Shown piece after piece: positions 25,404-33,746 of a DNA stretch of 64,000 nucleotides. Position 1 is the stretch's first letter, and the number at the start of each line of letters is the position of its first letter. The notes beneath the pieces were generated by a model, which saw nothing but the letters and a program-made list of their open reading frames with translations, was not told the DNA's origin and did no database searches. Source of the DNA: Pseudomonas fluorescens (GTDB taxonomy: Bacteria; Pseudomonadota; Gammaproteobacteria; Pseudomonadales; Pseudomonadaceae); contig NZ_CABVHU010000001.1 in NCBI RefSeq assembly GCF_902497855.1, positions 876,595-940,594 on the forward strand, written 5' to 3'. The translations under genes and the position numbers were made by a program.

Positions 25404-25688
25404 TCAAGGCGTTTGAATCAAACCTTGTTCCAGCGCCATGACCATGGCAATCCAGCGCGATCTCACGCCAAATTTTCGGCGAATGTTACAAAAGTGATAA
25501 TTCACACCGGCCTCGGTGCAGTCGACAATCTGGGCGATTTCCCAGGACGACTTGCCAATGGCGCTCCATTGCAAGACTTCCTTTTCCCGGGCGGTGAGCT
25601 TGATCGCGTGGGGTTGCTTGCACTCCTGTGGCTGGAAACTGACCTGGGCGGGTAGTGGCTGGATTGAGGCTGTAGTGGAGCGGTACAT
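25404..25688 (-). CDS. Stand-alone LuxR-type HTH protein (94 aa)
   Basis: Almost the whole protein is a LuxR-type [53 protein letters not shown]. The pattern with [13 protein letters not shown] resembles the HTH of acyl-homoserine-lactone receptors, but the ligand domain is absent; only about 35 residues precede it. GGGAG 8 bp upstream supports the ATG at 25688. A lux-box-like palindrome lies about 150 bp upstream. It may act as a competitor or partner for a full-length LuxR protein; that is inference. It precedes the response regulator gene on the same strand. Confidence 0.82.
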   Translation of the reverse strand: MYRSTTASIQPLPAQVSFQPQECKQPHAIKLTAREKEVLQWSAIGKSSWEIAQIVDCTEAGVNYHFCNIRRKFGVRSRWIAMVMALEQGLIQTP

Positions 25689-26165
25689 AACTGAATCTCC
25701 CATTCATCATCATTGACGGCGTGGGCGCGGCAGAATCTTCCTACTTCGTGAAGGGATGGTTCGCGCGGCCGTCCTTCAGCCACCTGGATCCGGCTGGAGG
25801 CACGTTCTCCTTATAGCGCGATTAATCCGCCTTGGAACCTGTCACAAATTACAGGTAGGCGACTTTAATCAGGTCACAGGGAAAGCGCTGTCAGCTAATG
25901 CGAACTCTATCTGTAGGAGTATTCGCTTCATTCGTCAGTCGCGCATTTTTAAAGTTAAGTTATTGATTTAAGGTACTTTTGGTAGGGATGGTCAGCAAGT
26001 CGACCAGTCGCCCCCCAAAGATTTCCACCGTGAATCACCCGGCATGGGCAACCGCCCGCCATCCGATAAACGGAGTGCCTGCAACCAGCGATTGAAATGC
26101 CAGGGTGGCGCGTTTGGTGAATTGAGATAGGGTTGACTCAGGAACCTGCGCGACTGGAGAACTAC
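25689..26165. other. Gene-free interval between the LuxR-type gene and the aminotransferase
   Basis: This 477-bp stretch is lower in GC than its surroundings, especially 25800-25980. It has no REP unit and no convincing gene. It contains the lux-box-like palindrome annotated separately. Confidence 0.5.
25837..25856. promoter_or_regulatory. Lux-box-like 20-bp palindrome
   Basis: The arms ACCTGT and ACAGGT are perfectly inverted around 8 bp (CACAAATT), the same arms and spacing as the Vibrio fischeri lux box, and the site fits CT-N12-AG. It is about 150 bp upstream of the stand-alone LuxR-type gene. No AHL synthase is in the window. Confidence 0.5.
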
Positions 26166-27353
26166 ATGCGCTATTCAGGCTTGACCCAACGCATCGCCGG
26201 AGAAGGCGCCGCGGCCTGGCAGATACACAATCGCGCATTGCTATTGCGCGAACAGGGCGTCGATATACTGCTGCTTTCGGTCGGCGACCCGGATTTCGAT
26301 ACCCCGCAACCTATCGTTCTAGCCGCCATAGACAGCTTGTTGGCGGGTGACACCCATTACTCGGAAGTCCGCGGCAACCGTCGGTTACGCGACAGCATCG
26401 CCCGTCGCCATCAGCGACAGAGCGGGCAGGCGGTGGATGCCGAGCATGTGATCGTCATGCCCGGTGCCCAGTGTGCGGTGTATTCGGTGGCGCAATGCCT
26501 GCTCGATCCGGGGGACGAGGTGATAGTGGCCGAACCGATGTACGTGACTTATGAGGGCGTGTTCGGCGCCATTGGCGCCAAAGTCGTGCCTGTTGCGGTG
26601 CGCCCGGAGAACGGCTTCCGGGTCGATCCCGGGGATGTCGCGGCGCTGATCACGCCACGAACCCGGGCCATATTGCTCAACAGTCCGAACAACCCTTCCG
26701 GGGCGAGCCTGTCCCTGAAAACCTGGCAGGCACTGGCGTCGTTGTGCATTCGGCATGACGTGTGGCTGATCAGTGACGAGGTGTACAGCGATCTGCTGTA
26801 CGAGGGCGACCACATCAGCCCGGCCAGCCTGCCGGGCATGGCCGAACGCACCGCGACCATCAACAGCCTGTCCAAATCCCACGCCATGAGTGGCTGGCGG
26901 GTGGGCTGGGTGATTGGGCCCAAGCCCTTGGCCGATCACCTGGAGCATCTGTCGTTGTGCATGCTGTTCGGTATTCCGGAGTTCGTGCAGAAGGCGGCGC
27001 AACGGGCCCTGCAGGAGGAACTGCCTGAGGTGGCGTTGATGCGCGAGGAGTATCGCCAGCGCCGCGACCTGGTGTGCGCGAGCTTGCACGGCTGCGCGGG
27101 CCTGCGCCCGATACGCCCGGATGGCGGGATGTTCGTGATGGTCGACGTGCGCCAGACCGGCCTGTCGGCCCAGCGCTTTGCCGAGCGACTGCTGGACGGT
27201 TATGGCGTCTCGGTGCTGGCCGGCGAAGCATTCGGGCCGAGTGCGGCAGGGCATATCCGGATCGGGCTGGTGGTGGACAGGCGCAAGCTGGCCGTTGCGT
27301 GTCAGCGGATTGCGTCGTGTGCGTCGCAGCTTCTGGAGGCGCGGCGGGCCTGA
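26166..27353 (+). CDS. PLP-dependent class I/II aminotransferase
   Basis: The 395-residue protein is a fold-type I aminotransferase of the aspartate aminotransferase class. Visible motifs: VGDPDFDTPQPI, HYSEVRGNRRLRDSIARRH, NSPNNPSGA, ISDEVYSDLLYEG, the PLP lysine in TINSLSKSHAMSGWRVGW and the C-terminal HIRIGLVVDRRKL. Substrate is not predictable. I use the ATG at 26166 because TGGAGA lies 8 bp upstream; a TTG at 26133 is also in frame. It is monocistronic, between the LuxR island and the kgu operon. Confidence 0.9.
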   Translation: MRYSGLTQRIAGEGAAAWQIHNRALLLREQGVDILLLSVGDPDFDTPQPIVLAAIDSLLAGDTHYSEVRGNRRLRDSIARRHQRQSGQAVDAEHVIVMPGAQCAVYSVAQCLLDPGDEVIVAEPMYVTYEGVFGAIGAKVVPVAVRPENGFRVDPGDVAALITPRTRAILLNSPNNPSGASLSLKTWQALASLCIRHDVWLISDEVYSDLLYEGDHISPASLPGMAERTATINSLSKSHAMSGWRVGWVIGPKPLADHLEHLSLCMLFGIPEFVQKAAQRALQEELPEVALMREEYRQRRDLVCASLHGCAGLRPIRPDGGMFVMVDVRQTGLSAQRFAERLLDGYGVSVLAGEAFGPSAAGHIRIGLVVDRRKLAVACQRIASCASQLLEARRA

Positions 27354-27379
27354 AGATTTGAGTTGTCAGTGCTGGCCTT

Positions 27380-27472
27380 TTCGCTGGCAAGCCAGCTCCT
27401 ACAGGGGATCTGCGGCGTACACAATATTTGTGTTCGATACAGACCCCCTGTAGGAGCTGGCTTGCCAGCGAA
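27380..27472. repeat. REPIN (GCTGGCTTGCCAGCG type)
   Basis: Inverted arms TTCGCTGGCAAGCCAGCTCC and GGAGCTGGCTTGCCAGCGAA surround a short spacer. It lies between convergent aminotransferase and kguD genes. Confidence 0.9.
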
Positions 27473-27497
27473 GACTATCTCATAAACGCTGGATCCA

Positions 27498-28475
27498 TCA
27501 GACCTTCCACGCTCGCACATTCACCAAATTAGCCGGCCGTTCCCCGGCCAACGCCGCCAGTAGATTATCCACCGCACACCGGGCCATGGCCTCGCGCGTC
27601 TCATGGGTCGCCGAGCCGATGTGCGGCGTCGCCACCACATTGTTCAACCGCAACAAAGGCGAGTCCGGGTTCAACGGCTCACGCTCGAACACATCCAGCC
27701 CCGCCGCCCGAATCTGCCCGTCGCGCAATGCCTCGATCATGGCCGCTTCATCCACCACCTTGCCTCGAGAGATGTTGATGAAGATCGTTTCAGGCCCCAT
27801 CAGGGCAAATTCTTGAGCACCAATCAGCCCTTCGGTTGCAGCCGTCAGTGGCAGTGTGAGGCAGACGAAATCAGCCTCCTGCAACAACTCGGGCAGGCTC
27901 CTGTACTGCGCATCGAATCGCTGTTCCACCGCCGGTTTCGGCGTTTGGCTGTGGTAGATCACCGGCATGCCAAAGCCGAAATGCCCGCGCTGGGCCAGCG
28001 CCTCGCCGATCCGTCCCATGCCGATGATGCCTAGGGTCTTGCCATGCACGTCGGTGCCGAACTGTGCTGGGCCGACATTGCGCGTCCACTCGCCGGCGCG
28101 AACCACGTTCGCCAGTTCCACCACGCGCCGGGCAGTGGCCAGGATCAGCGCGAACCCGGTGTCGGCGGTGGTTTCGGTCAACACATCGGGGGTGTTGCTC
28201 AGCAGGATCCGTCGTTCGGTCAGGTCATCAATGTCGTAATTGTCGACGCCCACGGAAACGCTGGCGATGGCCTGCAGATGAGGCGCCAGGTCGAGCAGTC
28301 CGGCATCCAGTTTCAGGCTCGCGCCGAGCAAGCCATGAGCGCGGGGCAGGGCGGCGCGCAGCCTGGCCAGGCCTTCGCTGTCGAGGGTGTCGATCAGCGT
28401 CACCTCGGCCTGCGCTTGCAGGCGAGCCATCAGCGGGGGCGAGAGTTTCTTGTACAGCACAACCTGCTTTTTCAT
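27498..28475 (-). CDS. kguD: 2-ketogluconate 6-phosphate/2-hydroxyacid reductase KguD
   Basis: A 325-residue D-2-hydroxyacid dehydrogenase. The NAD(P) fold is LGIIGMGRIGEALAQRG, the signature FINISRGKVVDEAAM follows, and the catalytic His is in ATPHIGSATHETR. In the kgu operon this enzyme reduces 2-keto-6-phosphogluconate to 6-phosphogluconate, feeding the Entner-Doudoroff pathway. GAG nine bases upstream supports the ATG at 28475 rather than 28484. It is the last gene of kguEKTD, 21 bp after kguT. By sequence alone it could also be called GhrB; the operon decides. Confidence 0.9.
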   Translation of the reverse strand: MKKQVVLYKKLSPPLMARLQAQAEVTLIDTLDSEGLARLRAALPRAHGLLGASLKLDAGLLDLAPHLQAIASVSVGVDNYDIDDLTERRILLSNTPDVLTETTADTGFALILATARRVVELANVVRAGEWTRNVGPAQFGTDVHGKTLGIIGMGRIGEALAQRGHFGFGMPVIYHSQTPKPAVEQRFDAQYRSLPELLQEADFVCLTLPLTAATEGLIGAQEFALMGPETIFINISRGKVVDEAAMIEALRDGQIRAAGLDVFEREPLNPDSPLLRLNNVVATPHIGSATHETREAMARCAVDNLLAALAGERPANLVNVRAWKV

Positions 28476-28496
28476 TGTCGTCATCTCAACATCAAT

Positions 28497-29795
28497 TCAA
28501 GGGTGAGTAGCCACTGGCCGTTGCACGGCAGCCTGGGTCACGGCCCGGTCACTGGCGCCGGGCTTGAGGCACATCGTCAGCACCACCGACAGCATCAGTG
28601 CGCCACTCATCAACAAATAGGACGCGCCGGGCGACCCGGTGGAGCTGTTCAGGTAACCGACCAGATAGGAACCGCCGAACGAACCGAGGGCGCCCATGCT
28701 GTTGATCAACGCCATGGCGCCGCCCGCCACGTTGGCCGGAAGGATCTCCGGAACGATGGCGAAAAACGGCCCGTAAGGCGCATACATGCAGGCTCCGGCG
28801 ATCACCAGCAGCGTGTAGGACCACCAGAAATGTTCGGCACCCAACGCGTAGGAACCGTAGAACGCAATCGAAGCGATCAACAGTGGTGGCCAAACGAAGC
28901 GTTTACGTTTCTGCAATTTGTCCGAACCCCAGGACACCAGCAGCATGCCGATGACGGCGGCCAGGTACGGCAGCGCCGAGAGCCAACCCGCTTCGATCAT
29001 GTCCATTTGCGCACCGGCCTTGAGGATCGACGGCAGCCACAGCACGAAGCCGTAGACGCCAATGCTCCAGCAGAAAAACTGCAAGGCCAGAATGATCACG
29101 GTGGGCGAACGGAAGGCTTCGGCGTAGTTCTTCACCGCCTTGATGCCCACTTGTTCGGCGGCCAGGGCGCTTTCCAGGTCGTGTTTTTCCTGGTCGCTGA
29201 GCCACTTGGCCTGGGCCGGCCGGTCATCGGCCAGGCGCCACCAGATAAACGCCCAGAGCACCGCCGGCAAGCCTTCGATGATGAACATCCAGCGCCAGCT
29301 GTAATGCTGCACCAGATAGCCCGACACCACCGACATCCAGAGCATGGTCACCGGGTTGCCGAGGATCAGGAAGGTATTGGCGCGCGAGCGTTCGGCACGG
29401 GTGAACCAGTGGCACAGGTACACCAGCATCGCCGGCATGACCGCGGCTTCGACCACGCCGAGCATGAAGCGGATGACGATCAGCCAGTAGGCGTTGGAGA
29501 CAATCCCGGTCAAGGTGGCCAGGCTGCCCCAGAGAATCAGGCTGACAAAGATCAGCTTTTTCACGCTGTGTTTCTGCGCGTAGATCGCCCCCGGCACCTG
29601 GAAGAAAAAGTAGCCGAGGAAGAACAGGGCGCCGAGCATCGATGACAGGCCCGGTGTGATCATCAGGTCCGCCGCCATGCCGGAGGCGGCGGCGAAGCCG
29701 TAGTTGGCGCGATCGAGGTACGCCAGGCTGTAGGTGATGAACACGATGGGCATGATGTACCACCAGCGGCGGGCGGCGAGGGTTGCGGTTTTCAT
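28497..29795 (-). CDS. kguT: 2-ketogluconate MFS transporter KguT
   Basis: The 432-residue protein has about twelve membrane helices and belongs to the anion:cation symporter branch of the MFS (YIMPIVFITYSLAYLDRANY, FFLGYFFFQVPGAIYAQK, RFMLGVVEAAVMPAMLVYLC). In the kgu operon it imports 2-ketogluconate made in the periplasm by gluconate dehydrogenase. It is cotranscribed with kguK upstream (45-bp gap) and kguD downstream. Confidence 0.92.
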   Translation of the reverse strand: MKTATLAARRWWYIMPIVFITYSLAYLDRANYGFAAASGMAADLMITPGLSSMLGALFFLGYFFFQVPGAIYAQKHSVKKLIFVSLILWGSLATLTGIVSNAYWLIVIRFMLGVVEAAVMPAMLVYLCHWFTRAERSRANTFLILGNPVTMLWMSVVSGYLVQHYSWRWMFIIEGLPAVLWAFIWWRLADDRPAQAKWLSDQEKHDLESALAAEQVGIKAVKNYAEAFRSPTVIILALQFFCWSIGVYGFVLWLPSILKAGAQMDMIEAGWLSALPYLAAVIGMLLVSWGSDKLQKRKRFVWPPLLIASIAFYGSYALGAEHFWWSYTLLVIAGACMYAPYGPFFAIVPEILPANVAGGAMALINSMGALGSFGGSYLVGYLNSSTGSPGASYLLMSGALMLSVVLTMCLKPGASDRAVTQAAVQRPVATHP

Positions 29796-29840
29796 GGTGG
29801 TGCTCCTGAGCTTGTTGTTTTTGTCGCAGCAGGTAACGGT

Positions 29841-30923
29841 TTAAAAATCTTCAGTGACTGGGCGGGCCTCTTCGCGAGCAGGCTCGCTCCCACAGGAATT
29901 GGGTGAAATCTGCAGATCTCCTGTGGGACATGGACGGTGTGAACGCTGCAAATCTCCAGTGGGAGCGAGCCTGCTCGCGAAGGCGGCCTCGAATTCGACG
30001 GACATTTCGGAACGAGTAGGCAACCCCTCCATATCCCCCCGACTCTGCACCGCCCGGCTGCCAATCCAGTTGGCGCGCTTCACGGCATCGGCAAAGCTGT
30101 GGTTGTCCAGAAGGGCGCTGATCATGCCGACGGCAAACCCGTCGCCGGCACCGACCGTATCGACCACGGTTTGCACCGGTACGCCGGCGACAAATCCCTG
30201 ATCCTGATGGGTGCGGTAGTACGCCCCATGCGGTCCGAGCTTGATCGCCACGGCTTCGGCACCCTGGCCCAGGTAAAACGCCGCGATGTCGGCGGGATCC
30301 TCGAAACCGGTCAGCAGCCGGCCTTCGCTCAACCCCGGCAGCACCCAATGGGCCAGGGCGGCGAGGCGGTTGATTTCAGTGATCATCTGTTGCGAACTGG
30401 CCCACAGGCTCGGGCGCAGGTTCGGGTCGAAGGACACGCTGCGCCCGGCCTCGCGCATGCGGGTCATCAATTCGAAGGACATTTCCCGCGCCGTGGCAGA
30501 CAGCGCCGGGGGAATGCCGGTGGCGTGCAAATGTCGGGCCTTGAGCAATTCGGGCACGATCGACGCTGGCGACAGATGACTCGCCGCCGAACCGCGCCGG
30601 AAGTACTCGACCACCGGATCGCCACCGTCATCGGTGCGCGACTTGAGCTGAAAACCGGTCGGGTGGGCGCAGTCGATGGCGACGTTGCTGCAGTCCAGGC
30701 CTTCCTTCTCCAGGGTGTCGATCACGAAGCGCCCCAGGGAATCGGCACCGACCCGGCTCAACCACGCCACCTTGAACCCGAGCCGCGACAGGCCGATGGC
30801 GACGTTGTTGTCGGCGCCGGCAATGCGTTTGTGGAAATGACCGACCTCGGCCAGCTCGCCGTGCTGTTCGGCGACGAACATCGCCATGGTTTCGCCAAAC
30901 GAGAGAATATCGAACTCAGACAT
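29841..30923 (-). CDS. kguK: 2-ketogluconate kinase KguK with a REPIN-encoded C-terminal tail
   Basis: A PfkB/ribokinase-family sugar kinase that makes 2-keto-6-phosphogluconate. Motifs: [12 protein letters not shown] at the start, [15 protein letters not shown], and the catalytic [18 protein letters not shown]. The ATG at 30923 has GGAG 7 bp upstream and overlaps the kguE stop by 8 bp. The family part ends near [10 protein letters not shown]. The remaining about 45 residues ([12 protein letters not shown] … [10 protein letters not shown]) are encoded by an in-frame REPIN at 29863-29990 and have no homologous function. The protein is 360 residues, against roughly 315-320 expected. Confidence 0.9.
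   Translation of the reverse strand: MSEFDILSFGETMAMFVAEQHGELAEVGHFHKRIAGADNNVAIGLSRLGFKVAWLSRVGADSLGRFVIDTLEKEGLDCSNVAIDCAHPTGFQLKSRTDDGGDPVVEYFRRGSAASHLSPASIVPELLKARHLHATGIPPALSATAREMSFELMTRMREAGRSVSFDPNLRPSLWASSQQMITEINRLAALAHWVLPGLSEGRLLTGFEDPADIAAFYLGQGAEAVAIKLGPHGAYYRTHQDQGFVAGVPVQTVVDTVGAGDGFAVGMISALLDNHSFADAVKRANWIGSRAVQSRGDMEGLPTRSEMSVEFEAAFASRLAPTGDLQRSHRPCPTGDLQISPNSCGSEPAREEARPVTEDF
29863..29990. repeat. REPIN inside the 3' end of kguK
   Basis: Inverted arms CTTCGCGAGCAGGCTCGCTC and GAGCGAGCCTGCTCGCGAAG enclose a spacer with a further internal GTGGGA/TCCCAC-like half unit. It is translated as the C-terminal tail of KguK. Confidence 0.9.
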
Positions 30924-31698
30924 GCGCATTCTCCAGGCGGGGTTGACCGAGGCGGGCGAGTGCGGCGACGTGTTCGGTGGTGAGCTGCAGCAGGTCCTCG
31001 CCTTGCAGCGGATATTCCGCCGCCCGCATCACGCCTTGGGTCATGTGCCGCAGCAGTTGTTCCCACAGGTGCAGGTCACTGGCGGTGGGTGGCAGGGCGA
31101 CCAGTTTGCCATCGGCGCGGCGCGATACGGCTTTGCAATGCACATAGCCGACGTGGCGACCGAGCAGCCGCGCGGCGTTGGCGGCCGGCTGGTCCTGCCA
31201 GTGCCAGTTGCCTATGTCGAAGGTCATCTTGATCGGCACGTGGTGTTGCTCGACGGCGGCGAAAAAGCGTTGGAAGGGTTCGATGCGCCCACCGTGCAAG
31301 GTCTGGTCGTTTTCCACCAGCAGTTGCACGGTGCTTTTGCCAAGGACTTGATTCAGGGCCTGGAGGTCGCAGGTGTCGGTGAAGTAGCCCAGGGAAACCT
31401 TGAGCCATCTGGCGCCGAACGCATGGGCGCGTTGCAGGGCGGTGATCAGCTCCGGATTGGGTTTCGACTGGCCTGCGAGCCACAGTTCCATTGGCGAGGA
31501 ATACACACTTTCCAGACCTTGGGCTTGAGCGGCGTTGGCCAGGTGAGCGGGGTCTTCGTCGGTCAGCAATTCTTCGCGCCATTCGATGCGCGTGGCGCCA
31601 GCGGTGGCCAGGATGTCGATGAAGGAGCCTTGTCCGCGCTGGCGTACCAGGTCGGCGCCGTAGCTGGACAGGCTGATGGAGACGGGTGGTTTATTCAT
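30916..31698 (-). CDS. kguE: Sugar phosphate isomerase/epimerase KguE
   Basis: The 260-residue protein has the xylose-isomerase-like TIM barrel: [49 protein letters not shown] and [12 protein letters not shown] carry the metal-binding E, D, H positions. KguE is the first gene of the kgu operon; its exact role in 2-ketogluconate use is not well defined. AGAGG precedes the ATG, and a perfect PtxS operator lies just upstream at 31712-31725, so it is repressed by PtxS. Confidence 0.9.
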   Translation of the reverse strand: MNKPPVSISLSSYGADLVRQRGQGSFIDILATAGATRIEWREELLTDEDPAHLANAAQAQGLESVYSSPMELWLAGQSKPNPELITALQRAHAFGARWLKVSLGYFTDTCDLQALNQVLGKSTVQLLVENDQTLHGGRIEPFQRFFAAVEQHHVPIKMTFDIGNWHWQDQPAANAARLLGRHVGYVHCKAVSRRADGKLVALPPTASDLHLWEQLLRHMTQGVMRAAEYPLQGEDLLQLTTEHVAALARLGQPRLENAHV

Positions 31699-31711
31699 TG
31701 TTATTGACCTC

Positions 31712-31725
31712 TGAAACCGGTTTCA
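31712..31725. promoter_or_regulatory. PtxS operator upstream of kguE
   Basis: TGAAACCGGTTTCA is a perfect 14-bp palindrome identical to the reported PtxS box. It lies 14 bp before the kguE start codon, overlapping the region just upstream of the ribosome site, which suits repression that is lifted by 2-ketogluconate. Confidence 0.92.
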
Positions 31726-31774
31726 TTTTTGTTCGAAAAAAGGGTGTTAGATTGAATTCGGTGGTGATTGTTCT

Positions 31775-31850
31775 GGCGTCTTCGCTGGCAAGCCAGCTCC
31801 TACACACAGGCACCGCAGTACCCTGTAGGAGCTGGCTTGCCAGCGAAGGC
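31775..31850. repeat. REPIN between kguE and ptxS
   Basis: Inverted arms CTTCGCTGGCAAGCCAGCTC and GAGCTGGCTTGCCAGCGAAG with a short spacer. Confidence 0.9.
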
Positions 31851-31854
31851 GTCG

Positions 31855-32877
31855 TCACGTTGAAACACTTGTAGAACCCCGCACAATCAACCGCGCCGAA
31901 AAATCCACCGTCCGCACCGGCCCGTCATCCCCGCGCAAACGCTTGAGCAAACACTCAAACGCACTCGCACCGATCTCGGCCGTCGGCTGGGCGAGGGCGG
32001 TGATGCCGCTGCCCACCAACGGATACCAATCCAGATCATCGAGGGCGATCAGGCCGACATCCTCGAACAGCTTGCACTGCAATTCCCGCAAGGCATGGGT
32101 GCTGGCCAGCGCGGCAATACCGTTTGCACAGAACAGTGCTTTCGGGCCGGGACCTGGCGAATCAAGAAAGGTTTTCAGCTGGGCAGTCAGTTCGCTGCCG
32201 GTTTCGATGAGGGTGCCGCGAAGCGCCGGGCGCTGGGCAATCTGCGCCTTGAAACTGCTCACCCGCTCGATCCGCGAACTGGTGCCGTCATAGGGTTCGG
32301 TGACCAGCAGCACATCGCGATAACCTTGTGCTTCCAGGTGGGTGAGGGCCATCTCGACTGCCGCCGGGTTGTCCAGCCCGACCAGATCGCTGTCGAGCTG
32401 CTCGACCTTGCGGTCCACCAGCACCAGCGGCATTTCCCGGTGCAGTTCGCGCAATTCATCGCGATGGTGGCCGAGGGTGTTCACGATCAGGCCTTCGATG
32501 TTGTAGGAGCGCAGCAGGGCCAGGTGCTGGCGTTCCTGCTCGTCATCGCGGTCGGTGTTGCACACCACCAGGCTGTAGCCGTGTCGACGGCAGGCGGTTT
32601 CCACCCCGTGCATCACGGCAATCGAATAAGGGTTTCGGATATCGGCCACCAGCATGCCGATCAGGCGGGTGCGGCCGCGTTTCAGGCCGCGGGCCATCTG
32701 GTTCGGGCGGTAGCCCAGTTCGGCGATTGCCTGCTCGATGCGCAAGGCAATCGCATCGGAGAGCAGGGCGCGGTCATCGCCGATGAAGCGGGACACGCTA
32801 GCCTTGGAGACCTTGGCGTGTTCGGCCACGTCGAGCATGGTCACGCGGCTGCGCTGGGCGGCGGAGAAATCGTTCAC
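31855..32877 (-). CDS. ptxS: LacI-family repressor PtxS
   Basis: PtxS represses the kgu genes and its own gene and is released by 2-ketogluconate. The 340-residue protein has the LacI HTH (VTMLDVAEHAKVSKASVSRF) and the hinge/effector domain (GYRPNQMARGLKRGRTRLIG, VVCNTDRDDEQERQHLALL). I use the GTG at 32877 (NDFSAAQRSRVTM) because homologues begin here as I remember them and because the longer open frame to 32973 would place the PtxS operator (32931-32944) inside the gene. AAGG lies 9 bp upstream. Confidence 0.9.
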   Translation of the reverse strand: MNDFSAAQRSRVTMLDVAEHAKVSKASVSRFIGDDRALLSDAIALRIEQAIAELGYRPNQMARGLKRGRTRLIGMLVADIRNPYSIAVMHGVETACRRHGYSLVVCNTDRDDEQERQHLALLRSYNIEGLIVNTLGHHRDELRELHREMPLVLVDRKVEQLDSDLVGLDNPAAVEMALTHLEAQGYRDVLLVTEPYDGTSSRIERVSSFKAQIAQRPALRGTLIETGSELTAQLKTFLDSPGPGPKALFCANGIAALASTHALRELQCKLFEDVGLIALDDLDWYPLVGSGITALAQPTAEIGASAFECLLKRLRGDDGPVRTVDFSARLIVRGSTSVST

Positions 32878-32930
32878 GGTCTGAAACCTTATTATTGGAT
32901 TTATAGGGTTTGTGCTGTGTGAGACAGCAC

Positions 32931-32944
32931 TGAAACCGGTTTCA
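32931..32944. promoter_or_regulatory. PtxS operator upstream of ptxS
   Basis: A second perfect TGAAACCGGTTTCA palindrome, about 54 bp upstream of the chosen ptxS start. It supports autorepression, as known for PtxS. Confidence 0.9.
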
Positions 32945-33040
32945 GGAGACACCAAAAACGAATCTGCCGTCAAGTGCCTGATTGATCGAGGAGCAAAAAA
33001 TGCCGACGGGTGGCAGTCAGCGGTGTAGTGGCCGTGCAGA

Positions 33041-33110
33041 CGCCTTCGCCGGCAAGCCGGCTCCTACAGGGTTTGGCGTTGACCCTGTAGGAGCTGGCTT
33101 GCCAGCGAAA
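33041..33110. repeat. REPIN downstream of the LysE gene
   Basis: Arms CGCCTTCGCCGGCAAGCCGG and GCTGGCTTGCCAGCGAAAGC are inverted with a short spacer; the two arms belong to slightly different REP variants. Confidence 0.88.
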
Positions 33111-33116
33111 GCTCCC

Positions 33117-33725
33117 TCAGGCCAACACAGTCAGCCAGGCCGATCCCAGCAATAGCAGGGCCATGCAGCGGTTGAAACGCTGCATCGCTCGCGGCGAGCG
33201 CAACCACCGCGTCGAGCCCGCGCCGAGCAATGCCCAGACGCCGAGGCACGGCAGGGATATCAGGAAAAAAGCCAGGGACAAATACACCACATGACCAAGG
33301 CGCTGCTCGCCACTCCCGGCGAACACACTGACAACAGCCAGCGCCATCATCCAGGTTTTCGGATTGATCAATTGCAGGCTGGCTGCGCCCACCAGCCCCA
33401 GGCGGGCAGCAGACTCTTGAGTGACAAGGGTCTCGGCGGGAGCGCTGAAAATCTGCCACGCCAAAAAACTCAGCCAGGCCACGCCTGTCCACTGCATTGC
33501 GGTTTGCACGAGGGGTAGCGTGGTCAGCGATGAACCGGCACCGGTGCCGATCAGCAGCACAATGGTCGCGGCGCTGGCACAGGCACCGAAGATGATCGGC
33601 ACGGTAGCCGCCAATCCATATCGGGCGCTGTTGCTCAACACCAGGATGTTGGTCGGGCCGGGGGTGATCGACGCCACGAAAGCAAATAGCAGGAATGGCA
33701 AAAACGTCGGGAAAGAAGACAACAT
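33117..33725 (-). CDS. LysE-family amino-acid exporter
   Basis: The 202-residue protein has about six hydrophobic helices and the LysE/RhtB signature FVASITPGPTNILVLSNSAR near the start, with INPKTWMMALAVVSVF in the middle. Members export amino acids or related metabolites. The ATG at 33725 has GGAG upstream. The AraC regulator gene starts upstream on the same strand and ends 21 bp before it, so the pair is likely an operon and the regulator its controller. Substrate unknown. Confidence 0.9.
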   Translation of the reverse strand: MLSSFPTFLPFLLFAFVASITPGPTNILVLSNSARYGLAATVPIIFGACASAATIVLLIGTGAGSSLTTLPLVQTAMQWTGVAWLSFLAWQIFSAPAETLVTQESAARLGLVGAASLQLINPKTWMMALAVVSVFAGSGEQRLGHVVYLSLAFFLISLPCLGVWALLGAGSTRWLRSPRAMQRFNRCMALLLLGSAWLTVLA

Positions 33726-33746
33726 TGCGGGCAACTCCGGTGAAGA

